Positions 1-8,973 of a stretch of 64,000 nucleotides of DNA are shown piece by piece (position 1 is the stretch's first letter; each line of letters starts with the position of its first letter). The stretch is taken from the NCBI GenBank assembly GCA_014381825.1, contig JACNKX010000038.1:124001-188000 (forward strand), given 5' to 3'. The translations under genes were made by a program, and so were the position numbers. Under the pieces are notes generated by a model. That model was given only the letters and a program-made list of their open reading frames with translations, did no database searches and was not told where the DNA came from. This DNA is from Planctomycetota bacterium (GTDB lineage: Bacteria > Planctomycetota > Planctomycetia > Pirellulales > Pirellulaceae).

Positions 1-576
1 GTCCCGATTCCAGAAACTCAATTGGATCATAGCAGCAGCCATCGTCTCTTTGATGGGAGCTTCAGCCGCTTGCAGTCGATAGCCGCGCTTGTGCAGGCTG
101 GGCCCGGTGGTGTCGATCGTCAACGTCGCCTGGTCGTTCAATAAAGCGATCTCAACTTTGTAAATCGCTCCCGTTTCGGGCAACGTCTCGACGTCGTATG
201 CGGCGCGCAGGCTTTCGACGATCGCTTTCTTCGTGGCTCGCTGACATGCCGGGACACTCGTTAGCTGCGATTTCAACGAGCGACCGATCACCGGGAACTG
301 GCCATCTTTGGGAATCCAGCTTGCCCAGGGTAACGCCTTTGTCGTCTCGAACAGTGCATCGAAATCAGCCGCCTCAAAACTTGCGACTTGGACGAGAACG
401 CGATCAGCGGTTCTCAGCCACAGATTCGCGCGGCAGATCGCTGACGCGTCTCCGCAGAAGTGAATTCTCCCCGGATCACCGATCCGAGCTTCGTAGCCGA
501 GTACTGCCAACTCTCGTTTGACGACAGCTTCGAGTCCGAACGCGGTGGTGGCAATTAGGTCGAAATGATCGTTCAT
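1..576 (-). CDS. THUMP-domain class I SAM-dependent RNA methyltransferase (RlmL-like), 3' part missing
   Basis: The ATG is at 576 and the frame stays open for 192 codons to the window edge, so only the N-terminal half of the protein is present. The start MNDHFDLIATTAFGLEAVV and the segment GPSLHKRGYR followed by APIKETMAAA match the COG0116 family (RlmL/YpsC type). In that family an N-terminal THUMP domain presents RNA to a C-terminal Rossmann methyltransferase that modifies 23S rRNA guanine. The SAM-binding and catalytic motifs would lie beyond base 1 and cannot be checked. The gene is divergent from the secreted protein at 771, with 194 bases between them. It is probably a cytoplasmic rRNA methyltransferase; the exact target base cannot be assigned. 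Confidence 0.85.
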   Translation of the reverse strand, partial: MNDHFDLIATTAFGLEAVVKRELAVLGYEARIGDPGRIHFCGDASAICRANLWLRTADRVLVQVASFEAADFDALFETTKALPWASWIPKDGQFPVIGRSLKSQLTSVPACQRATKKAIVESLRAAYDVETLPETGAIYKVEIALLNDQATLTIDTTGPSLHKRGYRLQAAEAPIKETMAAAMIQLSFWNRD

Positions 577-770
577 TGGACACGCATTTGAGGGAGCGAC
601 GACAGACTCGACGCTGTGCATAGATGGCTGACATCACCGTATCGTTGTTCCCCGACCACGTACATGCCCGTATGTGTCAGTTTCATCACGATCTGCAAAA
701 GTCTTGAAGCGAAACACGTCGCATGGCAAGATAACTACTCGGAGCTACTGGAAATGATTTGAGGATCGCT

Positions 771-1574
771 ATGAGTCGCTCGAAACCTGCCGCGTTACTC
801 GTATTGATTGTGCTTGGCCTGCTGGTTCGTTACGGCGTCGGACGCGAAGGCGAAGCCAAGTTAAATCGCATCAAGGCAACCAATGCCGGTGAACTTCGAG
901 GGTCGCTGGGCCAGGAAGTAACGATTTACGGCTCGATCGATTCGACCGGCAAGTCGTCGAGCGGACATCAGTTTTTGAACTTCTACGGCAAGCAAGTCTC
1001 GGTTTTTTGTGCCAAGGACGACGTGGCTCAGTTCAAAGACGGCAAGCCAGCAGATCTTTACAAAGGCAAGCAAATTGAGGTCATTGGCAAGCTCTCGCTG
1101 TTCAACGGCAAGCTGCAGATCAAACTAACGACACCCAAGAATATCAAGCTGCTTCTGGAGACTGCGGGTCGTTCGCCACCAAAGACCGTCGAGTTGAAGC
1201 AAGTCGGTCGCGAAGCTTGGATGAGTCCCGCGGGGCTACGTTATCAGGGACATGATCCCGAGGGTCGGACACGAGTTGAACACATCCTACGCCACACTCG
1301 AGACATCCCAGATCGCGACGGTCCTCACGGCGTGTTCGATGGCGGCAAAGGTGTTGCCTTTGCAGTGATCGATGAAGCGTGGCAGATCGCCGAAAGGCAG
1401 AAACGGCGTCCGAATGCCGAAGATGAACGCAGTTCGTATCTGATCCGGATGTCCCGTCGCGTCGGATACCTCGGTGGACGGACGGGCAAGCAACGTGGCC
1501 ATCCAGCACTTGACCGCGTGTTCATTGTTTTCGAAACTGACACGAAGAATATCGTTACTGCGTTCCCGAGATAG
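771..1574 (+). CDS. secreted protein with OB-fold-like region and C-terminal BECR-nuclease-like domain
   Basis: The protein has 267 residues. I chose ATG 771 because GAGG lies 6 bases upstream (761-764) and it gives a clean hydrophobic signal (residues 8-23); a TTG at 759 is the alternative. Residues 30-115 look like a small beta barrel of OB type (segments EVTIYGSI, GKQIEVIGKL, GKLQIKLTT). From about residue 120 a second domain contains VEHILRHT, then PHGVFD, VIDEAW, and near the end VFIVFETD and IVTAFP. That ending resembles the last strands of EndoU/RNase-toxin-like BECR folds, and the His residues in the first two motifs are possible catalytic groups. I recall this C-terminal domain recurring in planctomycete exported proteins, but I cannot name a family with certainty. 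The next gene follows after 25 bases. Nuclease activity is inference. Confidence 0.75.
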   Translation: MSRSKPAALLVLIVLGLLVRYGVGREGEAKLNRIKATNAGELRGSLGQEVTIYGSIDSTGKSSSGHQFLNFYGKQVSVFCAKDDVAQFKDGKPADLYKGKQIEVIGKLSLFNGKLQIKLTTPKNIKLLLETAGRSPPKTVELKQVGREAWMSPAGLRYQGHDPEGRTRVEHILRHTRDIPDRDGPHGVFDGGKGVAFAVIDEAWQIAERQKRRPNAEDERSSYLIRMSRRVGYLGGRTGKQRGHPALDRVFIVFETDTKNIVTAFPR

Positions 1575-1599
1575 TCGTTGTTTTCTGGACTGTTGACTC

Positions 1600-1887
1600 A
1601 TGAGTACGGAAGAGATCCCCCACATCTGCGAGTGTGGTTTCTGCGAACAGGGTCTGCTTCGGTTCCGCTCGTGCCCCGAGTGCGAAGCCGTCTGTGCGAT
1701 CTGCGATGAATGCGAGTTGATTTGGGAAGACGTATCGGAGGTCAGCGACGATCCGAGTATTAAGGCCTCCTGCGCCTTTCCTCGTTGCCCCGCCTGCGGT
1801 GCGAGGGAAAAAGGATGGCCCGTATTGAGTGTCGAGGAAATCCAAGACGCGGAGTTGGAAGACTACATCTCCGATAAATCCGTGTGA
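1600..1887 (+). CDS. small Cys-rich zinc-ribbon-like protein
   Basis: This is a 95-residue cytoplasmic protein with no signal peptide. It carries clustered cysteines in CxCxxC, CPEC, CAICDEC and CPACG arrangements, enough for two or three zinc-binding knuckles, and an acidic C-terminus (DAELEDYISD). ATG 1600 follows the upstream stop by 25 bases and the gene may be co-transcribed with the BECR-like gene. I do not recognise a named family. A role as a partner or immunity-type protein for its neighbour is possible from position alone, but the sequence offers no direct support. The density of CxxC pairs and their even spacing make a chance ORF unlikely. Confidence 0.65.
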   Translation: MSTEEIPHICECGFCEQGLLRFRSCPECEAVCAICDECELIWEDVSEVSDDPSIKASCAFPRCPACGAREKGWPVLSVEEIQDAELEDYISDKSV

Positions 1888-1943
1888 GCCCGCCCTGCAC
1901 TCCTCCGCTTGCTGGGGCTGCCACCACAACAAGGACGACCAAA

Positions 1944-3098
1944 ATGACAGCCCCTTGGAATCGCCGCTCATTTCTCACTGGTCTCGGCGCGGCAAGCTTA
2001 GCATCTGCAACTTCGAGGTCTGCGCGTGCCGATCCCACGGCGAAGGTCAACGAGGCACGCGTCATCAGTCATCTCAAGCATCGGTATCACGGCTGGCCGA
2101 CACTGGCTCGTCGCGCGAACGGTGAATTGCTTGTGGTTTGTTCAGGTGGGCGTGAGACGCATGTTTGCCCCTTCGGTCGAGTCGAGCTAATTCGCTCCAA
2201 AGATGAAGGGAAAACTTGGTCGTGGCCCGAGGTTGTGATCGACGGTCCAATCGATGATCGAGACGCTGGAATCGTCGAAACCGCGAAGGGATCGTTGCTC
2301 GTTACGACATTTACCTCGTTGGCCTACGAACCGATCTTGCAAAAGGTGGAACAGAACGGCAGCTGGGATGCGGCAAAGCTAGCCCGATGGCGAGCGGCTC
2401 ACAACCGAATCGGTGCCGAGCAGCGAAACGCGGCCCTTGGCGTGTGGATGAAGCGTTCGACCGACGGTGGTGTTACGTGGTCGGGAAGGTATGACTGTTT
2501 GGTGGACAGCCCGCACGGGCCGGTTCAACTCGCCGATGGTCGATTGCTCTACGCAGGTAAGGAACTTTGGCGCGAGCCGCATCGTGTGGGTGTTTGCGAA
2601 TCGAAAGACGACGGCAAGACATGGAGTTGGTTGGCAGAGATTCCGACGCGCGAGGGTGATGACCACACAAGCTATCACGAGTTGCACGCGGTCGAGGCGG
2701 CTGACGGAAGGATCATCGCTCAAATTCGAAACCACAACTCCAAGAATGCTGGCGAAACATTACAGAGTGAATCTAGCGATGGAGGTAAGAACTGGTCTGA
2801 GCCACGTGCCCTCGGCGTCTGGGGCCTGCCGTCGCATCTGCTTCGCCTGAAAGATGATCGACTCGTGATGAGTTACGGGCATCGACGCGCTCCGCTGGGC
2901 AACCAAGCACGTGTCAGTGAGGATCACGGCCGAACTTGGTCCTCGCCATTTCTTCTGTCCGCCGATGGAACGTCAGGTGACCTCGGGTATCCCTCGTCGG
3001 TTCAGCTGACGGACGGATCGCTGCTGACCGTTTGGTACGAATCGCTAAAAGGATCTCCCTTTGCTCAGTTGAGGCAAGTACACTGGAGCCTCTCGTAG
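1944..3098 (+). CDS. exported BNR-repeat sialidase-family protein
   Basis: The protein has 384 residues. ATG 1944 has AAGGA at 1931-1935 and gives a Tat-type signal, NRRSFLTGLGAASLA, ending near an AxA site; a GTG at 1884 would only add an unrelated leader. Five Asp-box motifs (SxDxGxTW) are visible: KDEGKTW near residue 87, TDGGVTW, KDDGKTW, SDGGKNW and EDHGRTW. This marks a six-bladed sialidase-type beta propeller. The family includes exo-alpha-sialidases and many planctomycete homologues of unproven substrate, and I cannot confirm the arginine triad, so the substrate stays open. It precedes the PhoD-like gene by 78 bases on the same strand. It is probably periplasmic and acts on glycans. 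Confidence 0.85.
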   Translation: MTAPWNRRSFLTGLGAASLASATSRSARADPTAKVNEARVISHLKHRYHGWPTLARRANGELLVVCSGGRETHVCPFGRVELIRSKDEGKTWSWPEVVIDGPIDDRDAGIVETAKGSLLVTTFTSLAYEPILQKVEQNGSWDAAKLARWRAAHNRIGAEQRNAALGVWMKRSTDGGVTWSGRYDCLVDSPHGPVQLADGRLLYAGKELWREPHRVGVCESKDDGKTWSWLAEIPTREGDDHTSYHELHAVEAADGRIIAQIRNHNSKNAGETLQSESSDGGKNWSEPRALGVWGLPSHLLRLKDDRLVMSYGHRRAPLGNQARVSEDHGRTWSSPFLLSADGTSGDLGYPSSVQLTDGSLLTVWYESLKGSPFAQLRQVHWSLS

Positions 3099-3176
3099 TT
3101 CTGCGATTCTCGTTCTTGTCTTCTGACTTTACCGTGATCAGTCACGTTCCCATTCATCCTCCCGAAGGCTTCTTCT

Positions 3177-5495
3177 ATGCGAGCACTATCCCGACGATTG
3201 GCCTTGAAACTGATGGGGTTTGGCTCCGCGCTGATGGGCGTTGGTCGCACTAGCAACGCGGCGCAGGGCACATCGCCAGTCAACGCGCCCACGATCGTCG
3301 GCCCATGGAACAAGAGCCATGATCGCATCTGGTTAAGCGGTGACTGTTGGGCGAACCCGATGGAAGATTGGCGAATCGTTGATGGTGCCGCCGAGTGTCA
3401 AACCACCGGAGGCAATCGCAATATTCAGCTAATCACACGCGAGTTGACGAACGCGGCCGGCTCGTTCGAGATGTCTGTCGAAGTAACACAACTCGATGCG
3501 AGGCGACAAGATGGTGGTGTGGGTTTCCGGATCGGAGTTCGAAGCGACATCGCTGAGTACCGCAGCAACAGTTTTGCAGGTGGTGGTGTCAGCGCCGGGT
3601 TGATTAATGGCAAATTAATGCTCGGGCGCAAGCGAGTGGCGATCGAAGGAGTCGCCAAGCCGGACGAGATCAACCTTCGGTTGCAAGGTACGCGAAAGGG
3701 AGAGCAGTGTTCGCTTCAATTGACGGCTACGAACGCTGCGGGAAATGAACTCGGCGTCGCCAAGCAGAATGTCCCGGCCGATAGTGTCCTCGGAAACGTC
3801 GCACTTGTTAATAATTTTGACGCGAAGCTGAAGAAGGGGCAAGGAAGTCGCTATCGCTTTCGCAACTGGTCGGTTAGCGGTGACGCTTTCAGCGTAAACC
3901 CTGAGCGTAAGTTCGGGCCGATTCTGTGGTCGATGTACTCGCTGAGCGACTCGCGCAGCGACGAAGGATTTGTCTTGAAGATTAGTGCCCTAACCGGTCC
4001 GTTAGGCGAAGACGACAGCAAGAAAGTTGAATTGCAAATCAAAACAGACGGCCCGTGGAAGTCCTTTGGCGACGCGGAACTGGACGCCGATGCTTGGACT
4101 GCTACTTTTCGCATCCCGAACTGGAATGAGAAAGCTGCGGCGCAGTACAAGCTTGTCTATCGCGAACAGCACACTGAAGGACCGCAGACGGTCGACGAAT
4201 GGGCCGGAACGATCAAGGCGAACCCGGCGGGACGTCCCTTGCGATTAGGCGCATTGACCTGCCAAAACGATTATGGATTTCCGTACGAGCCCGTCGCCAA
4301 CAACGTAGTGAAGCTCGACCCGGACATGTTGTACTTCTCGGGCGATCAGCTTTATGAAAGTCATGGCGGATTCGGGCTGATTCGCGATCCTGCGGAACCC
4401 GCAATCCTGAATTACTTACGCAAGTTCTACATGTTCGGCTGGGCATTTCGCGATGCGATGCGTGATCGTCCGACGATTTGCATTGCGGACGACCACGATG
4501 TGTTCCAAGGAAACATCTGGGGCGAAGGCGGCGAGAAGATGACCGAAGGAAGTACTTCGTCCAAGGGCGGATACCGCGAACCCGCTCGAATGGTGAACGT
4601 CGTGCATCGAACTTGCACGAGCCATCATCCCGACTACTTCGATCCAACTCCCGTGAAGCAAGACATCAGCGTCTACTTCGGTGATATGGTTTACGGTGGA
4701 GTTAGCTTCGCAATTCTTGGTGATCGCCAGTTCAAGAGTGGTCCGGAGCGAGTCGAAACAGGAAGCGGTCGCGCGGACCATGTGAAGGATCAAAACGTCG
4801 ACACTGCCTTCCTCGACAAGCCCGGCCTTGTCTTGCTTGGCGAGCGACAGGAGGCGTTCCTTCGCCACTGGGTTGACGACTGGCGCGGGCACAGTATGAA
4901 AGTCTTGCTCAGCCAAACAGTCTTTGCAGGAGTCGCGACGCATCACGGCGGCTACGACGGATACTTAAAGGCGGATCTCGATTCCGGCGGTTGGCCACAG
5001 ACGGCGCGCGACAACGCCATTCGGATCATCAGCAAGGGGATGCCGTTGCACATCAATGGCGACCAGCATCTGACGACTCTCGTGCAATACGGCGTCGACA
5101 AGCAAAGAGATAGCTGCTGGTCGTTCTGCACGCCAGCGATTGCTGCAGGATATCCTCGTTGGTGGCGGCCTGATGAAATGGGCATGCCGCACGAGAACCG
5201 ACCGGTTCATGGTTTGCCGAACACAGGCGAGTATCTCGATGGTTTTGGAAATCGAGCCTATGTCTTCGCCGTCGGTAATCCGGAGGTCGGAACGAAGAAG
5301 AATCGCTACGAGAAAGCCCATCAAAAAGGAAGCGGCTTCGGTTTGGTCACGATCGACACCGAGGCCAAGACGTATACGCTGGACGCGTTTCGTTTTCTCA
5401 GCGATCCAACAGATGATGCCGAGGGCAACCAGTTCCCCGGATGGCCTGTTACGATCTATCAAAGGGAAAACGCGGGCGACAATGTGATCGGATGA
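3177..5495 (+). CDS. exported PhoD-like metallophosphatase
   Basis: The protein has 772 residues, with ATG 3177 preceded by GAAGG. The N-terminus [19 protein letters not shown] is a Tat-like signal. Residues about 45-235 form a beta-rich module without a recognised catalytic motif. From about residue 350 the metallophosphatase core follows: [13 protein letters not shown], then [19 protein letters not shown] (the DDH metal site typical of PhoD), LLSQTVF and HINGDQHL. PhoD enzymes are calcium/iron phosphodiesterases or alkaline phosphatases. At 772 residues this is larger than Bacillus PhoD because of the N-terminal module. It converges with the glutamate-synthase-like gene, leaving only 4 bases between stops. 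Periplasmic phosphate ester hydrolysis is the likely role; the substrate is unknown. Confidence 0.85.
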   Translation: MRALSRRLALKLMGFGSALMGVGRTSNAAQGTSPVNAPTIVGPWNKSHDRIWLSGDCWANPMEDWRIVDGAAECQTTGGNRNIQLITRELTNAAGSFEMSVEVTQLDARRQDGGVGFRIGVRSDIAEYRSNSFAGGGVSAGLINGKLMLGRKRVAIEGVAKPDEINLRLQGTRKGEQCSLQLTATNAAGNELGVAKQNVPADSVLGNVALVNNFDAKLKKGQGSRYRFRNWSVSGDAFSVNPERKFGPILWSMYSLSDSRSDEGFVLKISALTGPLGEDDSKKVELQIKTDGPWKSFGDAELDADAWTATFRIPNWNEKAAAQYKLVYREQHTEGPQTVDEWAGTIKANPAGRPLRLGALTCQNDYGFPYEPVANNVVKLDPDMLYFSGDQLYESHGGFGLIRDPAEPAILNYLRKFYMFGWAFRDAMRDRPTICIADDHDVFQGNIWGEGGEKMTEGSTSSKGGYREPARMVNVVHRTCTSHHPDYFDPTPVKQDISVYFGDMVYGGVSFAILGDRQFKSGPERVETGSGRADHVKDQNVDTAFLDKPGLVLLGERQEAFLRHWVDDWRGHSMKVLLSQTVFAGVATHHGGYDGYLKADLDSGGWPQTARDNAIRIISKGMPLHINGDQHLTTLVQYGVDKQRDSCWSFCTPAIAAGYPRWWRPDEMGMPHENRPVHGLPNTGEYLDGFGNRAYVFAVGNPEVGTKKNRYEKAHQKGSGFGLVTIDTEAKTYTLDAFRFLSDPTDDAEGNQFPGWPVTIYQRENAGDNVIG

Positions 5496-5499
5496 TGGA

Positions 5500-7101
5500 T
5501 CAGTGCGTGTCGCACGGGAGTGTGCTGCCTGGAATACTTTGTAGCGAAGTATCCAGTGGAACAATCACGGCCGCTGGCGCAGCATTGACTTCAACGGTCG
5601 GCTCTTCTCGCAACTCACTCGGCACGCCCCATCCGGGTCCATACCCAAAACATTCAGTAGCACTCCTTCCGCCGAATTGGTCGTCCAGGATGCTGAAGTG
5701 CTCGGTGGAGACGAGCGCTGGATGCCGCTGGCCGCAAGCGTGGCTCAATTGAAGCAACTCCTTTCGCAACGTGACAACATAATTGGCCAAACGCGGTGCC
5801 TTGAATGTCGGATCCAAGCCGGCCATCAGCCATTTGTTTTGCGTGGCGACTCCTGTTGGGCAATGTCCGGTGTGGCACTTCAATGCTTGAATGCAGCCAA
5901 CCGACAACATGGCCTCACGTCCAACACTTACCATGTCGCAACCCAATGCCATCGCAAGCAAGGCTGTCTCGGGAAAACCCAGCTTTCCCGATCCGATGAA
6001 GGCAACTTGGTCGGTCAACCCAGCGTGCATGAACTCGCGATACACGCTGACAAATCCCAATTTGAAGGGCAAGGCCACGTGATCTGCGAAGACAAGTGGT
6101 GCTGCCCCGGTGCCTCCTTCACCGCCATCAATGGTTATAAAATCGACACCACGTTCGGTGGTGGCCATTTGATGGGCAAGGTCCGTCCAGAATTGCGCTT
6201 CACCCACCGCTGACTTGATGCCGACGGGCAATCCGCTGACATCGGCTAGGCGTTCGACGAAATCGAGCATGCTATCCACATCGCTGAACTCGCAATGTGA
6301 TGAGGGACTGATGCAGTCCTTCCCCATCGGGATGCCACGAACTTCGGCGATCTCGGCGGTGATCTTCGCCGCTGGCAACATGCCTCCCAGACCCGGTTTC
6401 GCACCCTGACTGAGTTTGATCTCGATGGCTCGGATCGGGTGCTCCGCGACGACGTCTGCGAACTTCCGTTCGTCGAACCTCCCGTCCTCTGTGCGACAGC
6501 CGAAATAGCTTGTGCCAATTTGCCAGATCAATTCTCCGCCATGTTGATGATGCTTCGAGACGCTTCCCTCGCCCGTGTTCTGCAAGCAGTTCGCTAGATT
6601 CGCACCGCGATTGATCGCCTCGACCGCAGGTCCACTTAGCGATCCATAACTCATTGCCGAGATATTGACGATCGACGTTGGGCGAAACGCCTTGGCTCGA
6701 CCGCGATGCTGTCCCAGCACTTTCGCGCATGGGATCGGGAAGCGTGGATCAAAGTCCACGTCTCCTGGCTTCGGGCCGCTAAGTGGAAACGCAGCGTGCT
6801 TGATGATCAAATGATTCGACGACAGCTCAAGGCTTTGATCGGTCCCAAACCCGGAGTAGTTATTCTGTTGCTTCGAGGAGGCGTATATCCAACTGCGTTG
6901 ATCGCGGCTGAAGGGGAGCTCTTCGTTGTTGCTCGTGACAATGTACTGTCGCAACTCTGGGCCGATCGCTTCGAGCCAGTAACGAAAGTGGCCGAGGATA
7001 GGAAAGTTGTGAATGATCGCGTGTTTTCGTTGACCGATATCGATCAAAATCCACGCAACGACAAAACTGATCGCAGCAAGTAACCAGGGCATCCACCACA
7101 T
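5500..7101 (-). CDS. FMN-binding glutamate synthase family protein, membrane anchored
   Basis: The protein has 533 residues; ATG 7101 is preceded by GAGG on the minus strand. One membrane segment (residues 3-21) precedes the FMN-binding alpha/beta barrel of the glutamate synthase central domain. Landmarks are NISAMSYGSLSGPA, GEGSVSKHH, SQGAKPGLGG, DFITIDGGEGGTGAAP and the Cys cluster CIQALKCHTGHCPTG, where glutamate synthases bind a 3Fe-4S cluster. There is no glutaminase domain or C-terminal GXGXG helix. It therefore belongs to the short archaeal-type/YerD-like family, which is not shown to make glutamate on its own. The true reaction is uncertain. The gene stands alone, converging on the PhoD-like gene. 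Confidence 0.88.
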   Translation of the reverse strand: MWWMPWLLAAISFVVAWILIDIGQRKHAIIHNFPILGHFRYWLEAIGPELRQYIVTSNNEELPFSRDQRSWIYASSKQQNNYSGFGTDQSLELSSNHLIIKHAAFPLSGPKPGDVDFDPRFPIPCAKVLGQHRGRAKAFRPTSIVNISAMSYGSLSGPAVEAINRGANLANCLQNTGEGSVSKHHQHGGELIWQIGTSYFGCRTEDGRFDERKFADVVAEHPIRAIEIKLSQGAKPGLGGMLPAAKITAEIAEVRGIPMGKDCISPSSHCEFSDVDSMLDFVERLADVSGLPVGIKSAVGEAQFWTDLAHQMATTERGVDFITIDGGEGGTGAAPLVFADHVALPFKLGFVSVYREFMHAGLTDQVAFIGSGKLGFPETALLAMALGCDMVSVGREAMLSVGCIQALKCHTGHCPTGVATQNKWLMAGLDPTFKAPRLANYVVTLRKELLQLSHACGQRHPALVSTEHFSILDDQFGGRSATECFGYGPGWGVPSELREEPTVEVNAAPAAVIVPLDTSLQSIPGSTLPCDTH

Positions 7102-7226
7102 TCTGCCACCTCGAAGACGGAGTCTTTGTAATCACACGCCATCGCGCGTCTTCGAGTCGTATCGGAATGCTCGCCCGTCCTAAACCACAAGTTTGCCGAT
7201 TAGGGTAACGCGATGTGTCGAAGCGA

Positions 7227-8216
7227 TCATGTCGTCCATGTCGGATATGACACCTGGCCCGGAATTGCCACCCTGGTCGTGAACAAGGACTTGCCCGCAG
7301 TGATGTAAATCGTCTTGCCATCCGCGCCACCGAACGCGAGATTTGTCAGGGCGTCTTCGTGAATCGGAATGCGTGACTTCAGTTCCCCTTGTGGCGTGAC
7401 CACATAGATTCCGGGTGGTACGTCCGCAGTTTCGTGCGGGCCACGTGGCGTCGTAATGCCAGCGGCGATGAGAAGATTTCCTTCCATGTCGAGTCGCATG
7501 CCGTCACCACCTCGTCCCGGAGCGAAATCGATGATGACACGCTGGCTGGACGGATTTCCTACGTCGTCGAGATCAAACGTCCAGATTTTTCGGTTTCCGC
7601 CGACCGTCGGACAGCTGTCGACTAAGTACAGACGCTTCGAGTCTTGCGTTACAGCGATACCGTTAGGGCGTTCGATGTCCGGTTGTTGAAGGATGCGAGT
7701 CACAGTTCCGTCGAGATCGATTCGATAGACTCCTTCGATGTCCATCTCCATTTGTGTACGGTCGCCGTAACAAGGATCGGTAAAATAGATTCGGCCCTGT
7801 CCATCGACGCAGATATCATTGGGGGCGTTGTATCGAATTCCTTCAAAGCGGTCCGTTAACACTTCATATTCGCCCGACGTCAGATCTGTCCGAGTGATCC
7901 GCCGTCCACCGCCGACACCAAACTCGGCACCTTCGCAATGCAACAACCGTCCTTGCTGGTCGAAAGTGTTGCCGTTCGTACGGCCCGATGGTTCGCGAAA
8001 AACGCTCCTCGTTCCATTCGGTTCGAGCTTCATGATCCGGTTGTTCTCGATATCCGAAAAGTAGACCGTTCCGTCCGCATGGACTGCCGGGCCTTCCGTG
8101 AACGCGAGCGACGTCGCCGTCGTTACATCCGCCCCGCCCTCCGTCAAGTTAACGTCGTTGAATCGATTCGGCACGATTGGTTCTCCCGGTGTCCAGGGCA
8201 AAGTGCGGGAATGCAC
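7227..8216 (-). CDS. SMP-30/gluconolactonase family protein
   Basis: The protein has 329 residues and starts with GTG at 8216, the first start after an in-frame TAA. The six-bladed propeller signatures are TEGPAV near residue 40, GRTNGNTFD, NAPNDICVDGQGRIYFTDP, RPNGIAVT and GGDGMRLDMEGNL. These supply the Glu, Asn and Asp metal ligands of the SMP-30/gluconolactonase fold. No signal peptide is seen, unlike the Tat-exported paralogue at 53298. Family members hydrolyse sugar lactones or related esters; the substrate is not deducible. It lies 125 bases upstream of the FMN oxidoreductase on the same strand, with no clear functional link. Confidence 0.88.
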   Translation of the reverse strand: MHSRTLPWTPGEPIVPNRFNDVNLTEGGADVTTATSLAFTEGPAVHADGTVYFSDIENNRIMKLEPNGTRSVFREPSGRTNGNTFDQQGRLLHCEGAEFGVGGGRRITRTDLTSGEYEVLTDRFEGIRYNAPNDICVDGQGRIYFTDPCYGDRTQMEMDIEGVYRIDLDGTVTRILQQPDIERPNGIAVTQDSKRLYLVDSCPTVGGNRKIWTFDLDDVGNPSSQRVIIDFAPGRGGDGMRLDMEGNLLIAAGITTPRGPHETADVPPGIYVVTPQGELKSRIPIHEDALTNLAFGGADGKTIYITAGKSLFTTRVAIPGQVSYPTWTT

Positions 8217-8282
8217 TTCGTCGCCACATTACCAGCTGTAGGCGACTTTGCAACCGGAGCGTTATGGCGCTCCGCAAGAAAC

Positions 8283-8316
8283 GACAATCGCCTCCGGATG
8301 CCTGGAGGCGATTGTC
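8283..8316 (-). terminator. perfect 13-bp hairpin, probable terminator after the porin/Cys-rich operon
   Basis: Arms GACAATCGCCTCC (8283-8295) and GGAGGCGATTGTC (8304-8316) are perfectly complementary, with an 8-base loop. The hairpin lies 30 bases beyond the stop of the Cys-rich gene when read on the minus strand. The following T-tract on that strand is weak (GTTTCTT), so termination is likely but not canonical. Confidence 0.65.
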
Positions 8317-8346
8317 CTCGAATGATTGATTTCGCTGAATTTGATC

Positions 8347-8940
8347 TTACCTGAAGAATGAAGTCAGGATCTCGGCGTAACTCTTTGTCGCAGGAACAAT
8401 TGGGCCTGCCTGGTCGAACGCGACCGGAGCGACGCGACGATTGCTTTGCGGCAGACTTGCTTCGACAGGTGGTGGCTCTGCAACGGTTGGGCCATCACTG
8501 GATGGCTCGCCAACGTGTGGAGCAGTGTTGCTCGTGCTATCGTCGTGCTTATAACTGTCAACGTCCCAGATGTACTTGCAGACTGAGCATTCGTACTCGT
8601 GCTTCAACAGCACGTTGACATATTTCGTGCGACGACACTGAGGTGGGGCGCAATCGCTCTTCCCACATTCCTCGCCGCCACACCCCTTGCCACAGGTCGA
8701 CTCCCACGGGAATCGAACCTTCGGGATGCAGATCGCTTTCGTGTCGACTTCCCAACAGTGCTTCGTTTCCTTGCCTTTCGTGACGGTCGGGTAGCATGCA
8801 TCGCCACAATGGGGGCAGAAGACTCGTCGTCCTCCCTTGCCGTGGCCCACATACCTTCCTTCGTATCCGCGGTCGCCAGCGAACGCAAGTGAACAGGCGA
8901 CTCCGGCGACCAGCGTGATCGCGAACAGTTGTAAACGCAT
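8347..8940 (-). CDS. secreted Cys-rich protein of planctomycetes, porin-linked
   Basis: The protein has 197 residues from ATG 8940; a second ATG at 8955 would add five residues before the signal. Signal peptide: MRLQLFAITLVAGVACSLAFA. The mature N-terminal half carries many cysteines in pairs (FCPHCGDACYP, CGKGCGGEECGKSDC, ECSVCKY) among charged residues, consistent with metal binding or disulfides. The C-terminal 70 residues are Ser/Pro-rich and look disordered. I recall very similar proteins in other planctomycetes, but no function is established. It begins 33 bases after the porin stop and the two are probably one operon, closed by the hairpin at 8283. A role at the cell envelope is inferred. 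Confidence 0.75.
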   Translation of the reverse strand: MRLQLFAITLVAGVACSLAFAGDRGYEGRYVGHGKGGRRVFCPHCGDACYPTVTKGKETKHCWEVDTKAICIPKVRFPWESTCGKGCGGEECGKSDCAPPQCRRTKYVNVLLKHEYECSVCKYIWDVDSYKHDDSTSNTAPHVGEPSSDGPTVAEPPPVEASLPQSNRRVAPVAFDQAGPIVPATKSYAEILTSFFR

Positions 8941-8973
8941 ATCATTCTCTCTCATCTTGGAGGGCGTTGCTGT

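Noticed and set aside
4213-5564. Several minus-strand frames opposite the PhoD-like gene
   Set aside because: They are antisense shadows in GC-biased third-position frames, with no motifs and no plausible starts.
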